This document shows positions 40,201 to 49,972 of a stretch of DNA of 64,000 nucleotides, piece by piece; within the stretch, counting starts at the first letter, position 1, and each line of letters begins with the position of its first letter. The stretch spans positions 1,735,550 to 1,799,549 of the forward strand of contig OY725493.1 in NCBI GenBank assembly GCA_963281255.1. The letters run 5' to 3'. The notes beneath the pieces are model-generated. The model saw only the letters and a program-made list of their open reading frames with translations, was not told the DNA's origin and ran no database searches. The DNA is from Aphrocallistes beatrix. Its lineage: Eukaryota; Porifera; Hexactinellida; Sceptrulophora; Aphrocallistidae. A program made the position numbers and the translations under genes.

Positions 40201-43200
40201 GTATCTGTTCTTGTAATAGGATTTGGACTTCGTATTTAACTGTAATTGTTATACTCTTAATTAATATATTTCCATGTTAAATGGCTTGAGATGTGCTGGA
40301 GAATCCTAACTACATGTACCGTCATTATGTGAAATGTATTAAATAAGTCACTGGTTTGTCGAATGTCAAAAACATCGTCTTTAATTCATCAGATTAGGGT
40401 TTAAAACATATATTTAGGTTGACTAGTTCAGATCCCATATTGCGTATGGGACAAGTTTTCTTGCTAAATTGACAAGCTAGAAACTGTGTCTTTTTAAAAA
40501 GGCTAGTTAAATATTGGCCAATACATCTATCGCATATTAGCCAAAAAATAATCAAAATTTCACCCCAACTTTACTGGTTAATCAATTACTAGAGATCTAG
40601 GACAGCTCATAACACATGCCCTGCAAATTACAATACATAATATTTATCTGTAGACTTAGGAAATGGAGTTTAGAAAGTTGATGATAGACCAGCTGCTGAT
40701 TGCTTGTATTTTAAGAAATTCAAGGCAAAGTTTATAATGGTCATTGCTCATTCACGTACAATGGATTAGTCAAAACTCTGATTAAATAAGGTCGTTAGTC
40801 TCGTAGCTTGTAGAACACATCTATCATACATTAACTATAACTCAGCAAATTAAGAGTTAGAGAGCATATCTTCATGATGAACTATAGTTCACAAAAAAAA
40901 CATACCTGTAATTTTCTTTATCTCTTTCAATATTTTCCTTCGAATTCTGGAAACTTTCTTCTGTAGCTCGAATGCTTTCAGAATTCCTATCACATTCCAT
41001 CTGTTGAAATGTGACAGTCTCATCCAACTTGTCATGTTCCCTTCTGACAGATAGTAAGATAGACTGGACGGTGACTTCAGAAACAGAAACTGCAGTATGA
41101 GTCGAGCTAAACAGAGACATGTACGTAGTATCATAACGCAATTGTTATACTAGCTGAACACATTATTGTACCTTGTACCGCCATTCTCAACTTTCCAAGG
41201 ATCCTCTATGCGTGGATATTCAATCTGGTAGCTACTCCTCATCTCTGCCCTACTATACTGGTACATGGTAGCAGTATCTCCATGGACCAAGTCCCTACCC
41301 TCTCCTCTAGACGAGATGTGCTCTCCAGAATAGCGAGTGCTATCTACGTACTCATCTACCACAGCCCTCACAGTCACACCTTTCTTCATCTGCTCTTCTT
41401 CCCATTTCTTTACCTAATGAAGTGAGATGATATCCTGCATAATTATTATAATTTCTACAATAAAAGGTAAATATCTCTAAATTTAATAATTCCGGACGCT
41501 TATTATGCTCTTAAATATCCTTAAGATCCTCTGAGGGAGTTAGATTTCCTCTTCCTCTTTCCCCAACTAAGTACAGTCAGGGTCGCTTATTGTGAACCAC
41601 CAGGGGACCAAAAATTTTGTTCATAATAGAGATACTTCATATTAAGCGAACTTGATTCAATACAAATCCAATCTAAAATGAAATTGGGACCAGGAGGTTA
41701 GTTCATAATAAACGAATGTTCATAATAAGCGACCCTGACTGTATATGCCTTAAATGATAATCATTTTCTAGTCAATCGACACGTACTAAAGCATTATCCC
41801 ACCTAAATTATAGACAATGACTTTTAATAAGATACCAGTAAGCTGAACCTTACTCGATGACATATTTGCAGGGAGTGGCCTGATGACTGGCCGTCGCTAA
41901 GAACCACATAAAAATAGATATACTTACGTAGCTCTGTTGCGTGGTATTTTGAGATCGTTGTATTAACTAACCATGGATTAATGATATATCGTAGTATTCT
42001 GAGATTTGTTTCGGATACTCAAATGGGTATATCTCAAAATACCACAGTATTAATTAATCCATGGTTAGTTAACTTAATACTAGTATCTCAAAATACTACA
42101 ATCTCAAATTATACCACGCAACAGCTCTATAATGATAATGATACCGTAGTTGATTAAAATATCGTATTTGATACATGTGACAGTCAACTCGAGTTGTTCT
42201 CTGAAACAAGATATCCATATCATACATTACTAATTTAAATTCTATTACAGAGTCACAAGCTAGATAGTCACGTCTCGTAATTCACTGACCTGACCTGAGA
42301 ATAGCGCAGCTTATAAGATTCAAAGTATAAAATGAGATTCAGGAGGCAGAGACACTGACCAGTTAACATCTCCAAGGAAACATATTTATAAGCTAGCACA
42401 ATGGCGGAGGATACACCGCTTATAACAATAAATAGGGGTATAAACGAATCTAATGGGATACATGGAATGCTATGGTCTGTAGCATCTGGGAGAGTAGGAA
42501 AACTCATCTGTGTCGGGATTGCAAATGTGCTGGTTGCTTTAAACATAGGTCTACTCTTCGCCTGGACAGGAGCGGAACAAAATTCCAAAAATACACAAGG
42601 GTATTCGTTCGATCCGAAAGATGGGAGATTCTTCAATTTGCACAAACTCTTCATGGTATTCGGGCTCTGCATCCTCCCAGCGAATGGATTCCTTATTTAT
42701 CGATACAACTTTCTTCGCTTGCCGCGTTTGCTCTTCAAGATTACGCACGCGATCGTTATGCTCGCTTCAATCGGGTTTGGCATAGCAGGACTGGGAATCG
42801 TAGTCAAGCAGTTAGAAACATGGCAAACAAAGCACTTCACAGATCTGCACGGTTGGTTCGGATTGCTGACGCTTGTCGTGTTTCTAGCACAGTGGGTGGT
42901 CGGGCTTGTGACCTTCCTACTCCCATTAGGAATCAAAAAAAGTCTTAAAGAAGTCATAATGCGATTTCATCGTTTCATTGGAATGATGCTGATAATGCTA
43001 CCGACAATCACGGCACTGATGGGAATATATAGCTTTAAATCTAAACAATATTATAGCGAATTAAACTACTTGGGAGAATTCCTAGGCTGTTTCCTATTCA
43101 TTCAGGGGGTGTTTGTGTCATTCCTACTCTATGGTCCTGGGAATCTAATACTGCAATCATCCGACGGAACAAAAAACGAAAATAAGCCAGGAGGTAGAGG

Positions 43201-46200
43201 GCTAAAGTAATCGATCTGAATTATATAGTAATTTCTATTTTGCTGTTCATCTGTAGTATTCTGTAAACTTGGATAATTAGCATGTACATGTACAATTCAT
43301 AATTTTGTGATTATTGGCATATATTTTGTTAAAAAATATTTTGTTATGGAATAGTTGTTCTACTACGTAGGGAATAAAAACTACTATTATTACCCTTGCC
43401 TCACTTTTAACTTAACTGTTCGGATAATCCTACTGTCTAAATCGTTTTTGTATTTCTGATACAAGGCAAGAGAGGTAGAATCTTGATGTGTTGCTTATAA
43501 ACTTAACGACATAGTCATAACTTTCTAAATTCTAGAACATAATGCAATTATGCAACATACTTACCTCTTCATCCTCATCAGAACTAGATCCATGTTGCAG
43601 CACAGTACGTTGAACAACAGACTTCTTTCGCTTAGCTTCATCAAGTATCTGAACGGGTAAGAGGGATTCTTCCTCCTCACTGATATCCGCATCCATGTCT
43701 TCCCGTATCAGTCTGGAAGCATGGAGTGGCTTCTGCACAGAAGTATCCTCTCTACTCTTCGTGGTGCGCTGGTTCATGGGGATGAAGGCCGGGAGTGAAA
43801 CGTCGGCATCCTGCTCTTGTTGCCGTCTTGCGATTTCTCGCTGCTTCTTAGCAAGGTGGATGGTGGTGGCATCTGGTATCACCCCGATCTGAACGGTGGA
43901 GCGAAGTTTAGAGAGATCATCTCCGTTATTCTGCAAAAATAAATTTTTATATTGATGTACTGCTAAATTAAAGTTACTACAATAAATTCCATACTAAACA
44001 CAAAACATTGGCTGATGTACAATTCAACATAGCCGTCTTCTAATTAATTATTCCCCGCATAAATGCACGATAAATTAACTGAAGGAAAAAACTGTGAAAT
44101 GAAAGACTAGCTAGTGCACAATGGATTAGTGATTGCCTATACTGCATAATGAAATCCAACAATAACTAAGCCATACACACAACCACTTGAATAGCACATA
44201 TGATGGAGTCGACTACAGCAATGTGATATCCAGTAGAAATAGCTACTAACTAGTAAAATAGACAGAACCGTATTTTAACATTGCTTATTGTTTAACTATC
44301 ATTTCGTATGTAACCAGGTAGTAGCATGAAGATATGCGTCACAATATGCTGTCTTCTGACGGTAGCACATCTCGGTGTGTCTGTCGAGCTTGAATACGGA
44401 TCTGATGAATATAACCGAGCATGGAAAAGAACTATTGAAAGAGAAGAGTCCGAGGTTAGCATCCCGACCGATTACCTGAGCCCTTACGCCAAAAATTCGA
44501 GGTTTGAGAGATCGCTAACTAGCTCAAAGAAGAAGAACTTCACACACTTCTACGAGGTATCCAGCGAAGTAAATGATAAGGCATGGCCTCATATAGAAAC
44601 GCGGCAATTCGTGGACGGTACCAAAGACTTGAAGAGGTGGGCAATAGGCACAGTGACGTATGTGGACACCCCGCGCTCAACCTTCTCAATACTAGAACCT
44701 TTCAAGCAAGGAAGTTGTAATAGCGTATGGGCGATACGTTCTACGGTCCAGACAACAGCTGGGAGAAGAACAGGTGGCTGTGCCGTAGCGCAGAACGCAG
44801 GATTCTTTCGGATTAATTCCAACTCCTGTCTCGGGAACATTGTCTCAGATGGGAGGTTCGTACGGGAGTCAGACCACGTGGTGAATGCTAACTTTGGAAT
44901 AAAATCTAGCGGGAAGATATTTGTAGGGTACCTGTCTAATGAGGAAGTGAAAAATCAGACCGACCCCTTCCTACAGCTAGTGAGCGGGGTGATCTGGCTA
45001 GTGAAAAACGGCACTAACTTCGTGAATGAGAGTATGTACATAGAGTCGGCCAATAACGAAGGCACTGGCAACATGAACGAATTCGTGAATGTTCTGTCCG
45101 CACGGACAGCTCTGGGACATGACAAGGAAGGGCGTGTCATAATGGCAGTGATAGAGGGGCAAACGCACAAGAGAGGAGTGAACCTCTTCGAGCTAGCGGA
45201 CATTCTGATAAGGCAAGGAGCAGTGAATGCTATCAACCTGGACGGGGGCGGGTCTGCTACCCTGGTGGAGGAGGGGATCCTGGTCAATCACGTGAGTGAC
45301 CACTGTTCCAGCGACCCAGAGTATAGGTGCATGCGTGCAGTCTCCACAATCCTGTGCGCACATGATGTGAGCTGCGTGCCCCAGGACTGCAATGGACACG
45401 GAAATTGTGTGGATGGAGTTTGTAACTGTACGGAACCATGGACTGGGCTGGGGTGCTCACAGCTCCAGTGTTATGTTGGTGCGTGTGGAGAACATGGCGC
45501 GTGTGCGGAGGAGGCGAACATGTGTGAATGTGAGGACGGGTGGATAGGGGAGTTCTGTGAACATACATGTCCCAGATATTACTACGGGCCCAACTGCCAA
45601 GAGATCTGTTGGTGCACCCTGCATGGGGCTTGTCACCCAAGTACAGGGGCGTGCCAATGTGATCCCGGCTATAGAGGGGAGAGGTGTGAAGAAAAATGCT
45701 CAGAAGGGAGATATGGGAACGGTTGCAGTGAGGAGTGTCAGTGCAGTCAGAATTCAGCCTGCGATCACGTGATGGGGTGTTTGTGTGAGCATGGATGGGA
45801 GGGAGAGTATTGCAACATCTCGGCGATACAGAACATTCCATCTCAAGATTCAGATAATATTACAACAACGGAGGCTAACACTACTGCTGCAGGAATAGTG
45901 TTACCAACAAATGCAACTGAATTGCAAACAGATACAAGCGTTGTTCCAGAAAGTTCCATTCCCACCCCTTCAACTTCTCATACAGTCAAAGATTCACAAG
46001 ACACAGAAGATTTAGATGATATGGAAACCACAACTCCTGGCACTTCTACTGCCACTCCCTCACACAGCGAGACAGTGGCTAATTCCACAGTGATACTTAG
46101 CACAGAAGAAGAAGGACACAGCAACTTCGATACATTCCTAAGGTACACGGGGATTAACATGAGTGCAACGTGTGTGCAGCCCCTGATACTCTCCTACCTG

Positions 46201-47248
46201 CCACTCGTCACGTGTTCTGTTTGCTCGAATTTGCTCATCTGCTTTCTGTCCTGGCTATATTGGGGCAGGAAAACGGATAGAAAATACGAAGGGAAGACAC
46301 GGCGGCAGCAGAGTAGAATGGAGACGGCAGCGAGGAGACTGAAACTTAAGGAAGGAGGGTTCCTTCAAAAGGTCCTGAGAACTCCTGTCTCATACGAACC
46401 AGTGTCAACTCAGTTGGGTAATGAAACCTCTGACAGTTCTAGTTAGGCAATGCTATTCTGCTAGTCCACTATTGTATCTGTATTTTAGATTAGAGGTGTG
46501 ATGCAACAAGTTAATTCAGGGACTAAGCACTGGATCTACGCATTTGTATGTTATGATAAATCACTGATTCACATTAACCATAAGTGAGTATTAATTTGGA
46601 ATGTTTGTAAATTGCAGGAAATTAAGAGAAAAACTATTGTTCGTATCAACTAATTAGTGTATAACATTATCTGAAGAGAGTATACGGGAGTAATTGGATG
46701 CTAGTTTGGAGTTAATGTACAATGGTGGATGCGGGTAGATAGACTTACTGACCTTACCTCGGCTTGGGCGGATTCAGACCCCGAGGGAGGAGAGGAAACC
46801 TCTAACGAACCAGTGGCAATGCTCGATTCGCACATTGGGACAGGAACCGCGGGGTTTCTTGACTTGTGCTTGTGAGAAATAAGACTCTCTCTGGCCATCT
46901 TGCGGCTATGGGAAGATCTCTTGAGTTTGATCGGTTCGACGATATCCTCGTCATCGCTCCCGGCCAGGTCTTGGAAGGTGAGTTGTGTCCGAGGAGTTGG
47001 ATTCTAGAATGAAGGAGTCGCAACAGTATTCCAATACAAGCATTAATTAACAATCTTCACAGCGGTCTGCGTCTATGCTACTGTGGTCCTACCGGTTTCA
47101 GGGGCTGAGTCTCGCTAGCAGGGGGGGCGGATGGGGGGCAGCTATTCTCAGCGCTGGCAGGATTCTCTTCGCTCGCTTTCTCCGCACTGTCTAAAAGTTG
47201 CTTACGGAAATTCCGCTTCCTTCCTCCGGACTTACCAGAACCAATCAT
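37299..47248 (-). CDS. PAXBP1: PAXBP1/GCFC-like protein, eight exons, host of three nested genes
   Basis: Exons on the minus strand: 47093-47248, 46758-47003, 43565-43930, 41172-41413, 40906-41106, 38251-38685, 37918-38167 and 37299-37850. All have GT..AG introns in matching phase; the sum is exactly 816 codons including the stop. Landmarks follow the human order: LTFQDLAGSDDED..KRSSHSRK near the N terminus, IGVIPDATTIHLAKKQREIA, KKWEEEQMKKGV, FFREIGDYIGDLLEC, LPKLLAIYARLELLKWDP, LLTEAAKTAWDPMSSSQTRR, and LRELILDGLLNRYLTLAL in the GCFC domain. PAXBP1 and its paralogue GCFC2 are nuclear proteins linked to Pax-dependent chromatin regulation and to spliceosome work (lariat intron turnover); I call PAXBP1 rather than GCFC2 with moderate confidence. 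Four introns are 65-89 bp; the three long ones (2.15-2.83 kb) each contain a complete plus-strand gene. Confidence 0.9.
38700..39660. other. Intron sequence upstream of the nested CD225 gene
   Basis: About 960 bp of the 2.2-kb PAXBP1 intron before the nested gene. AT-rich, with no repeat family recognised. It must carry the promoter of the nested plus-strand gene. Confidence 0.4.
39668..40239 (+). CDS. CD225/dispanin family two-pass membrane protein (nested in PAXBP1 intron)
   Basis: Two exons, 39668-39782 and 39878-40239 (donor GCAG|GTAAGAG, acceptor TTGTTTAG|GC), 158 residues. The N-terminal half is Pro/Gln/Tyr-rich and cytosolic (PPQYGVTTPLIPPQQ, LPVYDAQSSPPQYQ). The C-terminal half is a CD225 domain: NGWAWCIATFSILCCPITGV (first membrane segment with the double cysteine often palmitoylated in the family), then AYYQEKKQAYQQAKRRITIAK and a second helix. 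Family members include IFITM, PRRT1 and SYNDIG1 and act in membrane fusion or vesicle and synapse biology; the ligand or cargo here is unknown. The gene is wholly inside a PAXBP1 intron on the opposite strand. The start is preceded by TTAAACTAG|GA-ATG. Confidence 0.8.
40240..40905. other. Intron sequence downstream of the nested CD225 gene
   Basis: About 665 bp between the CD225 stop codon and the next PAXBP1 exon. Holds the CD225 3' UTR. No repeat or further gene recognised. Confidence 0.4.
41574..41741. mobile_element. Tc1/mariner-pogo type MITE
   Basis: 168 bp with terminal inverted repeats CAGTCAGGGTCGCTTATTRT.. at both ends and TA at each flank (41572-41573, 41742-41743). The inner parts are also complementary (TTCATAATAAGCGA). 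The TA duplication and CAGTCAGGG-type ends are typical of pogo-like MITEs. It lies inside the PAXBP1 intron, upstream of cytochrome b561. Confidence 0.85.
41936..42122. mobile_element. MITE with 6-bp flanking duplication
   Basis: 187 bp beginning GTTGCGTGGTAT and ending in its complement ATACCACGCAAC, flanked by AGCTCT at 41930-41935 and 42123-42128. Inside are repeated TTTTGAGAT segments and inverted CCATGG-centred parts. The superfamily is uncertain. It ends 279 bp before the cytochrome b561 start codon, so it may form part of that promoter. Confidence 0.75.
42401..43210 (+). CDS. Cytochrome b561 family transmembrane electron carrier (nested in PAXBP1 intron)
   Basis: 269 codons, one exon. 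Six membrane helices are visible. The four heme-ligating histidines are in place: H81 (NLHKLFMVFG), H116 (KITHAIVML), H150 (DLHGWFGLL) and H190 (RFHRFIGMM), giving two b hemes. Such proteins move electrons from cytosolic ascorbate across vesicle, lysosomal or plasma membranes to ascorbate radical or ferric iron; which partner applies here is unknown. An N-terminal DTPLI and the neighbouring acidic residue resemble an acidic-dileucine sorting signal (inference), suggesting endo-lysosomal location. The gene occupies a PAXBP1 intron on the opposite strand, with two MITEs upstream. The start context is CACAATGGCGG. Confidence 0.9.
   Translation: MAEDTPLITINRGINESNGIHGMLWSVASGRVGKLICVGIANVLVALNIGLLFAWTGAEQNSKNTQGYSFDPKDGRFFNLHKLFMVFGLCILPANGFLIYRYNFLRLPRLLFKITHAIVMLASIGFGIAGLGIVVKQLETWQTKHFTDLHGWFGLLTLVVFLAQWVVGLVTFLLPLGIKKSLKEVIMRFHRFIGMMLIMLPTITALMGIYSFKSKQYYSELNYLGEFLGCFLFIQGVFVSFLLYGPGNLILQSSDGTKNENKPGGRGLK
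43211..43564. other. 3' flank of nested cytochrome b561
   Basis: 354 bp between the b561 stop codon and the next PAXBP1 exon. An AATAAA at about 43374 (GGGAATAAAAACT) is a plausible poly(A) signal. Nothing else recognised. Confidence 0.4.
44326..46446 (+). CDS. NAGPA: NAGPA-like uncovering enzyme (nested in PAXBP1 intron)
   Basis: 706 codons, one exon, type I membrane protein. Signal peptide about 1-19 (MKICVTICCLLTVAHLGVSV). The phosphodiester glycosidase domain spans about 105-345: VAQNAGFFRINSNSCLGNIV, GRVIMAVIEGQTHKRGVNLF, and NAINLDGGGSATLVEEG, which carries the conserved glycine-rich catalytic loop. Next come several EGF-like modules (about 355-505, regular cysteines such as CNGHGNCVDGVCNC), a Ser/Thr-rich stalk, a membrane helix (about 620-645) and a cytosolic tail. 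Human NAGPA removes the GlcNAc cap from lysosomal enzymes in the trans-Golgi to expose mannose-6-phosphate. More EGF modules than in human are a difference. The gene lies inside the longest PAXBP1 intron on the opposite strand. CCAG precedes the start by 8 bases. Confidence 0.93.
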   Translation: MKICVTICCLLTVAHLGVSVELEYGSDEYNRAWKRTIEREESEVSIPTDYLSPYAKNSRFERSLTSSKKKNFTHFYEVSSEVNDKAWPHIETRQFVDGTKDLKRWAIGTVTYVDTPRSTFSILEPFKQGSCNSVWAIRSTVQTTAGRRTGGCAVAQNAGFFRINSNSCLGNIVSDGRFVRESDHVVNANFGIKSSGKIFVGYLSNEEVKNQTDPFLQLVSGVIWLVKNGTNFVNESMYIESANNEGTGNMNEFVNVLSARTALGHDKEGRVIMAVIEGQTHKRGVNLFELADILIRQGAVNAINLDGGGSATLVEEGILVNHVSDHCSSDPEYRCMRAVSTILCAHDVSCVPQDCNGHGNCVDGVCNCTEPWTGLGCSQLQCYVGACGEHGACAEEANMCECEDGWIGEFCEHTCPRYYYGPNCQEICWCTLHGACHPSTGACQCDPGYRGERCEEKCSEGRYGNGCSEECQCSQNSACDHVMGCLCEHGWEGEYCNISAIQNIPSQDSDNITTTEANTTAAGIVLPTNATELQTDTSVVPESSIPTPSTSHTVKDSQDTEDLDDMETTTPGTSTATPSHSETVANSTVILSTEEEGHSNFDTFLRYTGINMSATCVQPLILSYLPLVTCSVCSNLLICFLSWLYWGRKTDRKYEGKTRRQQSRMETAARRLKLKEGGFLQKVLRTPVSYEPVSTQLGNETSDSSS

Positions 47249-47501
47249 CACGAACAATAACTACGCACAATATACTGCAGTGGATATCATGCAACTACGC
47301 TAAGTGTGTAGTAATAGTTATTGGTGGGTCGATTTGGGGGATTTGGGTCAAGCAAGTGAAGTTTGTTTCTAATCAATGTGATAATATCGTGAATCCGGCA
47401 AATAAAGCAATTTCAAATATTTCGAGAATGAGATACGTATGACGTTATAAGCGCCGTCAGACATCTACTGTAATTAAATAATTTAGTATAATTATGCTGC
47501 A

Positions 47502-48269
47502 TTAGGTAGTCTGGTTAGAATTTGTAAGTAGTCGCATCTCCTCCCACTCCTCGCTACGGTTCGCCTCATAGAAGAGGACCTTGAGGAGGTAGAACAAGTA
47601 GTCTCTGTTCTGAGTCTTGGTGGGACAGCGCTCTGACTGCAGTTTGACTACATTCCTATCTACGTCGTATTTCCCCGCCAACAACTCCAACATCTTCTCA
47701 CGCGGTCTCCCGCTCAGCTTGAGAGAATCGAAGTCTATCTCCATCACGACCTTCCTCGCGTCTGGATGATACCTGTCGTTCCCCGGCAGGAGGAAGTCCA
47801 CCGTCTCCACCTCCACAGGGCAGTAGGGCAGGTCTGAAGGCCAGGGGGTGCAGAGGGGTCTGAGTGCCGCGCAGTGCTTCTTTATTGCAGACGGAGTCAG
47901 GTGGAAGAAGTTGGGAGAGTCCCAGAAGACGACGTTATTCTCGGAGAAGGGAGCGAGTTCCCGCTTAATATTGTGCCCCCCGGCCCTAACTGGGAGGTTG
48001 ATAAGGTACGGATCAAATGGTTTCTCAGCAGGGTACACGTCCGACCAATCGAAATCAGAGTACATTTCTCTCCTATCCTTTGAAAGGTTGCTTAGATAGG
48101 TATCCAAATCGAATTTATTATCAATAAATTGTTTTCGATCTTCATAAACCTTTTGGCTTCTTGATCCTCTTCCTGTTTTGGTTCTGTGTTCGAGGGCACT
48201 TGTGCTGATGTGCGAGCGCTTGGAACAGAAAGCTGTGAGATAGAGGCTTGGAGGGAGAAGTCGTAACAT
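47502..48269 (-). CDS. MRPS35: Mitochondrial ribosomal protein S35
   Basis: 255 codons, one exon. Residues 1-30 are hydrophobic and basic without acidic residues (MLRLLPPSLYLTAFCSKRSH), a typical mitochondrial targeting sequence. The family core follows human MRPS35: FDWSDVYPAEKPFDPYLINL, LPVRAG, PNFFHLTPSAIKKHCAALRP, PVEVETVDFLLPG, ARKVVMEIDFDSLKL, LQSERCPTKTQNRDYLFYLL and EEWEEMR near the end. It is a small-subunit (28S) protein of the mitoribosome. It lies 253 bp upstream of PAXBP1 and 728 bp downstream of RPS6, all on the minus strand. Before the ATG the minus strand reads a T-rich tract and ACTTAG, 9 bases upstream. Confidence 0.9.
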   Translation of the reverse strand: MLRLLPPSLYLTAFCSKRSHISTSALEHRTKTGRGSRSQKVYEDRKQFIDNKFDLDTYLSNLSKDRREMYSDFDWSDVYPAEKPFDPYLINLPVRAGGHNIKRELAPFSENNVVFWDSPNFFHLTPSAIKKHCAALRPLCTPWPSDLPYCPVEVETVDFLLPGNDRYHPDARKVVMEIDFDSLKLSGRPREKMLELLAGKYDVDRNVVKLQSERCPTKTQNRDYLFYLLKVLFYEANRSEEWEEMRLLTNSNQTT

Positions 48270-48997
48270 CGTAATTTTCTAAGTAACAATAGCTCAATGT
48301 TAAATGACAAACTCAGCAAGAATACTTGAGATAAATCAGATATCAGAACTATTTTCAAGTCATTATTTATCATATTTGTTAAGCGACCTTTTTTTCTCCT
48401 GGAAGGAACTAGCCCGAGATGGTTGAATATTATTTTGAAAAATGCTTTGGTTCACCTGAGACTCTGGATAATCGGCCCACTTTTCCCAGAAAAAAAGTTG
48501 CCCGATTAATGAGTCGACTGTACTACAATGAAGTACGTTTATATATACGTATCCCAAAAGCCCCCTCTGGGGATTTTGGGAGTTTTAGTTTGAGAATAGG
48601 AAAGTCTAACAAGTTCCTCCCCCAAAACAAGGTTTTTTGAAATTTTCAAAATCGATTCATACATATTTGCGTTTTGCCTCCGAATGTTAGCCTTAAATAT
48701 CCCTGGACAGTCTAACTGAGCTGGTGAATTGGTATAATAAACGTATGAGAAACCCCTTTGTAGTTGCAATACGCTAAGTTTCGATACGTATCTGAATGCG
48801 ATATAACGGGGACAGGAATGCACCCCCATTTTAGAAAATTGGAAGTTAAGATTGTGTAGGATGTGAGGTCAGTTTAAAAGTCTGGATACGTGACTAGCGA
48901 GTGTACGGGATCGACGGTAGTAACACATCTCTATATCTCCTATTATTCTCCTAACATTAGACTCCTACAAGGCTATACAGCTACGCCTATGAACATT
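48270..48997. other. Intergenic between RPS6 and MRPS35
   Basis: 728 bp. Short frames on both strands (48363-48829) lack features. CCCGATTAATGAG and CCAGAAAAAAAGTTGCCCG suggest possible transposon remnants, but no ends could be defined. Otherwise nothing recognised. Confidence 0.4.
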
Positions 48998-49741
48998 CTA
49001 CTGAGACTTAGTGCTAGAAGCCCGCCTCTTTAGGATGCTGCTCGTGCGGCGGGAGCGGGCCTCCTTGGCGCGCTGCAGCAGCATCTTCTGGTAGGCAGCG
49101 GCCTGCTCCTTCCCGCGCTGGATGCGCACCTTCTTGACCGCTTTCAGGTGCCTCTTCCTGCGGAGGCGGGACGGCGTGATCAAGCGCTGAATCTTGGGTG
49201 CCTTGAATCTCTCCTTATCCTTCTTTCCCTTCACAGGGAGTGGCCGCTTCAAAACGTACTTCCGGACGTCGTCGTTCTTGCTGAGGTTGTACAGCTTTCT
49301 GATCTTCCCCACACGTTTCGGGCCTAGGCGATTCGGGATCTCTCTATCCGTGAGGCCTTTGATCTCTTTCTCACCGCGCTTAGTCACGATTAGGTTCAGG
49401 ACACTCAAGTTCTTGTCCACAATGCAACCCCTCACCGACTTCTTTTTCCTCTCGCCACTTCGCTTCGGATTGTAGCAGCCACTGTTCTTGTTTAGGAGCA
49501 GACGGACACGTCCGTTCGTGAGAATTCCTTGTTTCATAGGAAACCCGTCCTTATCATTTCCCCCGGTTATCCTGAGGGAGTACCCCTTCCACTCCTCCCC
49601 TAGCGAGTCCCCTACCACCTCCTGGGCTATGCGCTTGTCGATGAAAGGTCGGAACTGTTCGTCCGTTTCCAACTCCAGAAGTTTCTGAGTCCCGTTCGGG
49701 GGGAACGCAATGTTCAGCTTCATCGGCTTTTGTTCCGTCAT
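48998..49741 (-). CDS. RPS6: 40S ribosomal protein S6
   Basis: 247 codons, one exon. Typical eS6: [19 protein letters not shown], then [20 protein letters not shown] with [38 protein letters not shown] and [18 protein letters not shown]. The C-terminal tail [17 protein letters not shown] keeps RRxS sites of the kind phosphorylated by S6 kinase. Most eS6 proteins begin MKLN; here an in-frame upstream ATG adds MTEQKP and has the better start context (A at -3), so the true start may be either (49741 or 49723). An intronless cytosolic ribosomal-protein gene might suggest a retrocopy, but the frame is intact and the neighbourhood is intron-poor, so I treat it as functional. Confidence 0.93.
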   Translation of the reverse strand: MTEQKPMKLNIAFPPNGTQKLLELETDEQFRPFIDKRIAQEVVGDSLGEEWKGYSLRITGGNDKDGFPMKQGILTNGRVRLLLNKNSGCYNPKRSGERKKKSVRGCIVDKNLSVLNLIVTKRGEKEIKGLTDREIPNRLGPKRVGKIRKLYNLSKNDDVRKYVLKRPLPVKGKKDKERFKAPKIQRLITPSRLRRKRHLKAVKKVRIQRGKEQAAAYQKMLLQRAKEARSRRTSSILKRRASSTKSQ

Positions 49742-49972
49742 TGTATCGGCTCAGATTACTTGTCGCTTGAAAATCCCAACTAAATCATGTAAATATGTTA
49801 TTGTATTAATTCTGACATAATCATAAGTTTTGTAGCAAATTTCTAATGACACAATAGTAGTTATATCACATAATTATTATTTTTTAAATCGAAATAAAAA
49901 ATAAATATAAAGGAGTACAACTAATAGAATCCAATATTTAAAAAATCCAATTTTAATTATGCGTATAGGAAA

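Noticed and set aside
45284-45841. 185-codon minus-strand frame inside NAGPA
   Set aside because: Antisense shadow of the cysteine-rich EGF modules; composition (Cys/His/Thr-rich) mirrors the sense codons.
48363-48829. Small overlapping ORFs between RPS6 and MRPS35
   Set aside because: No motif, overlapping in several frames, AT-rich; chance frames are likely.
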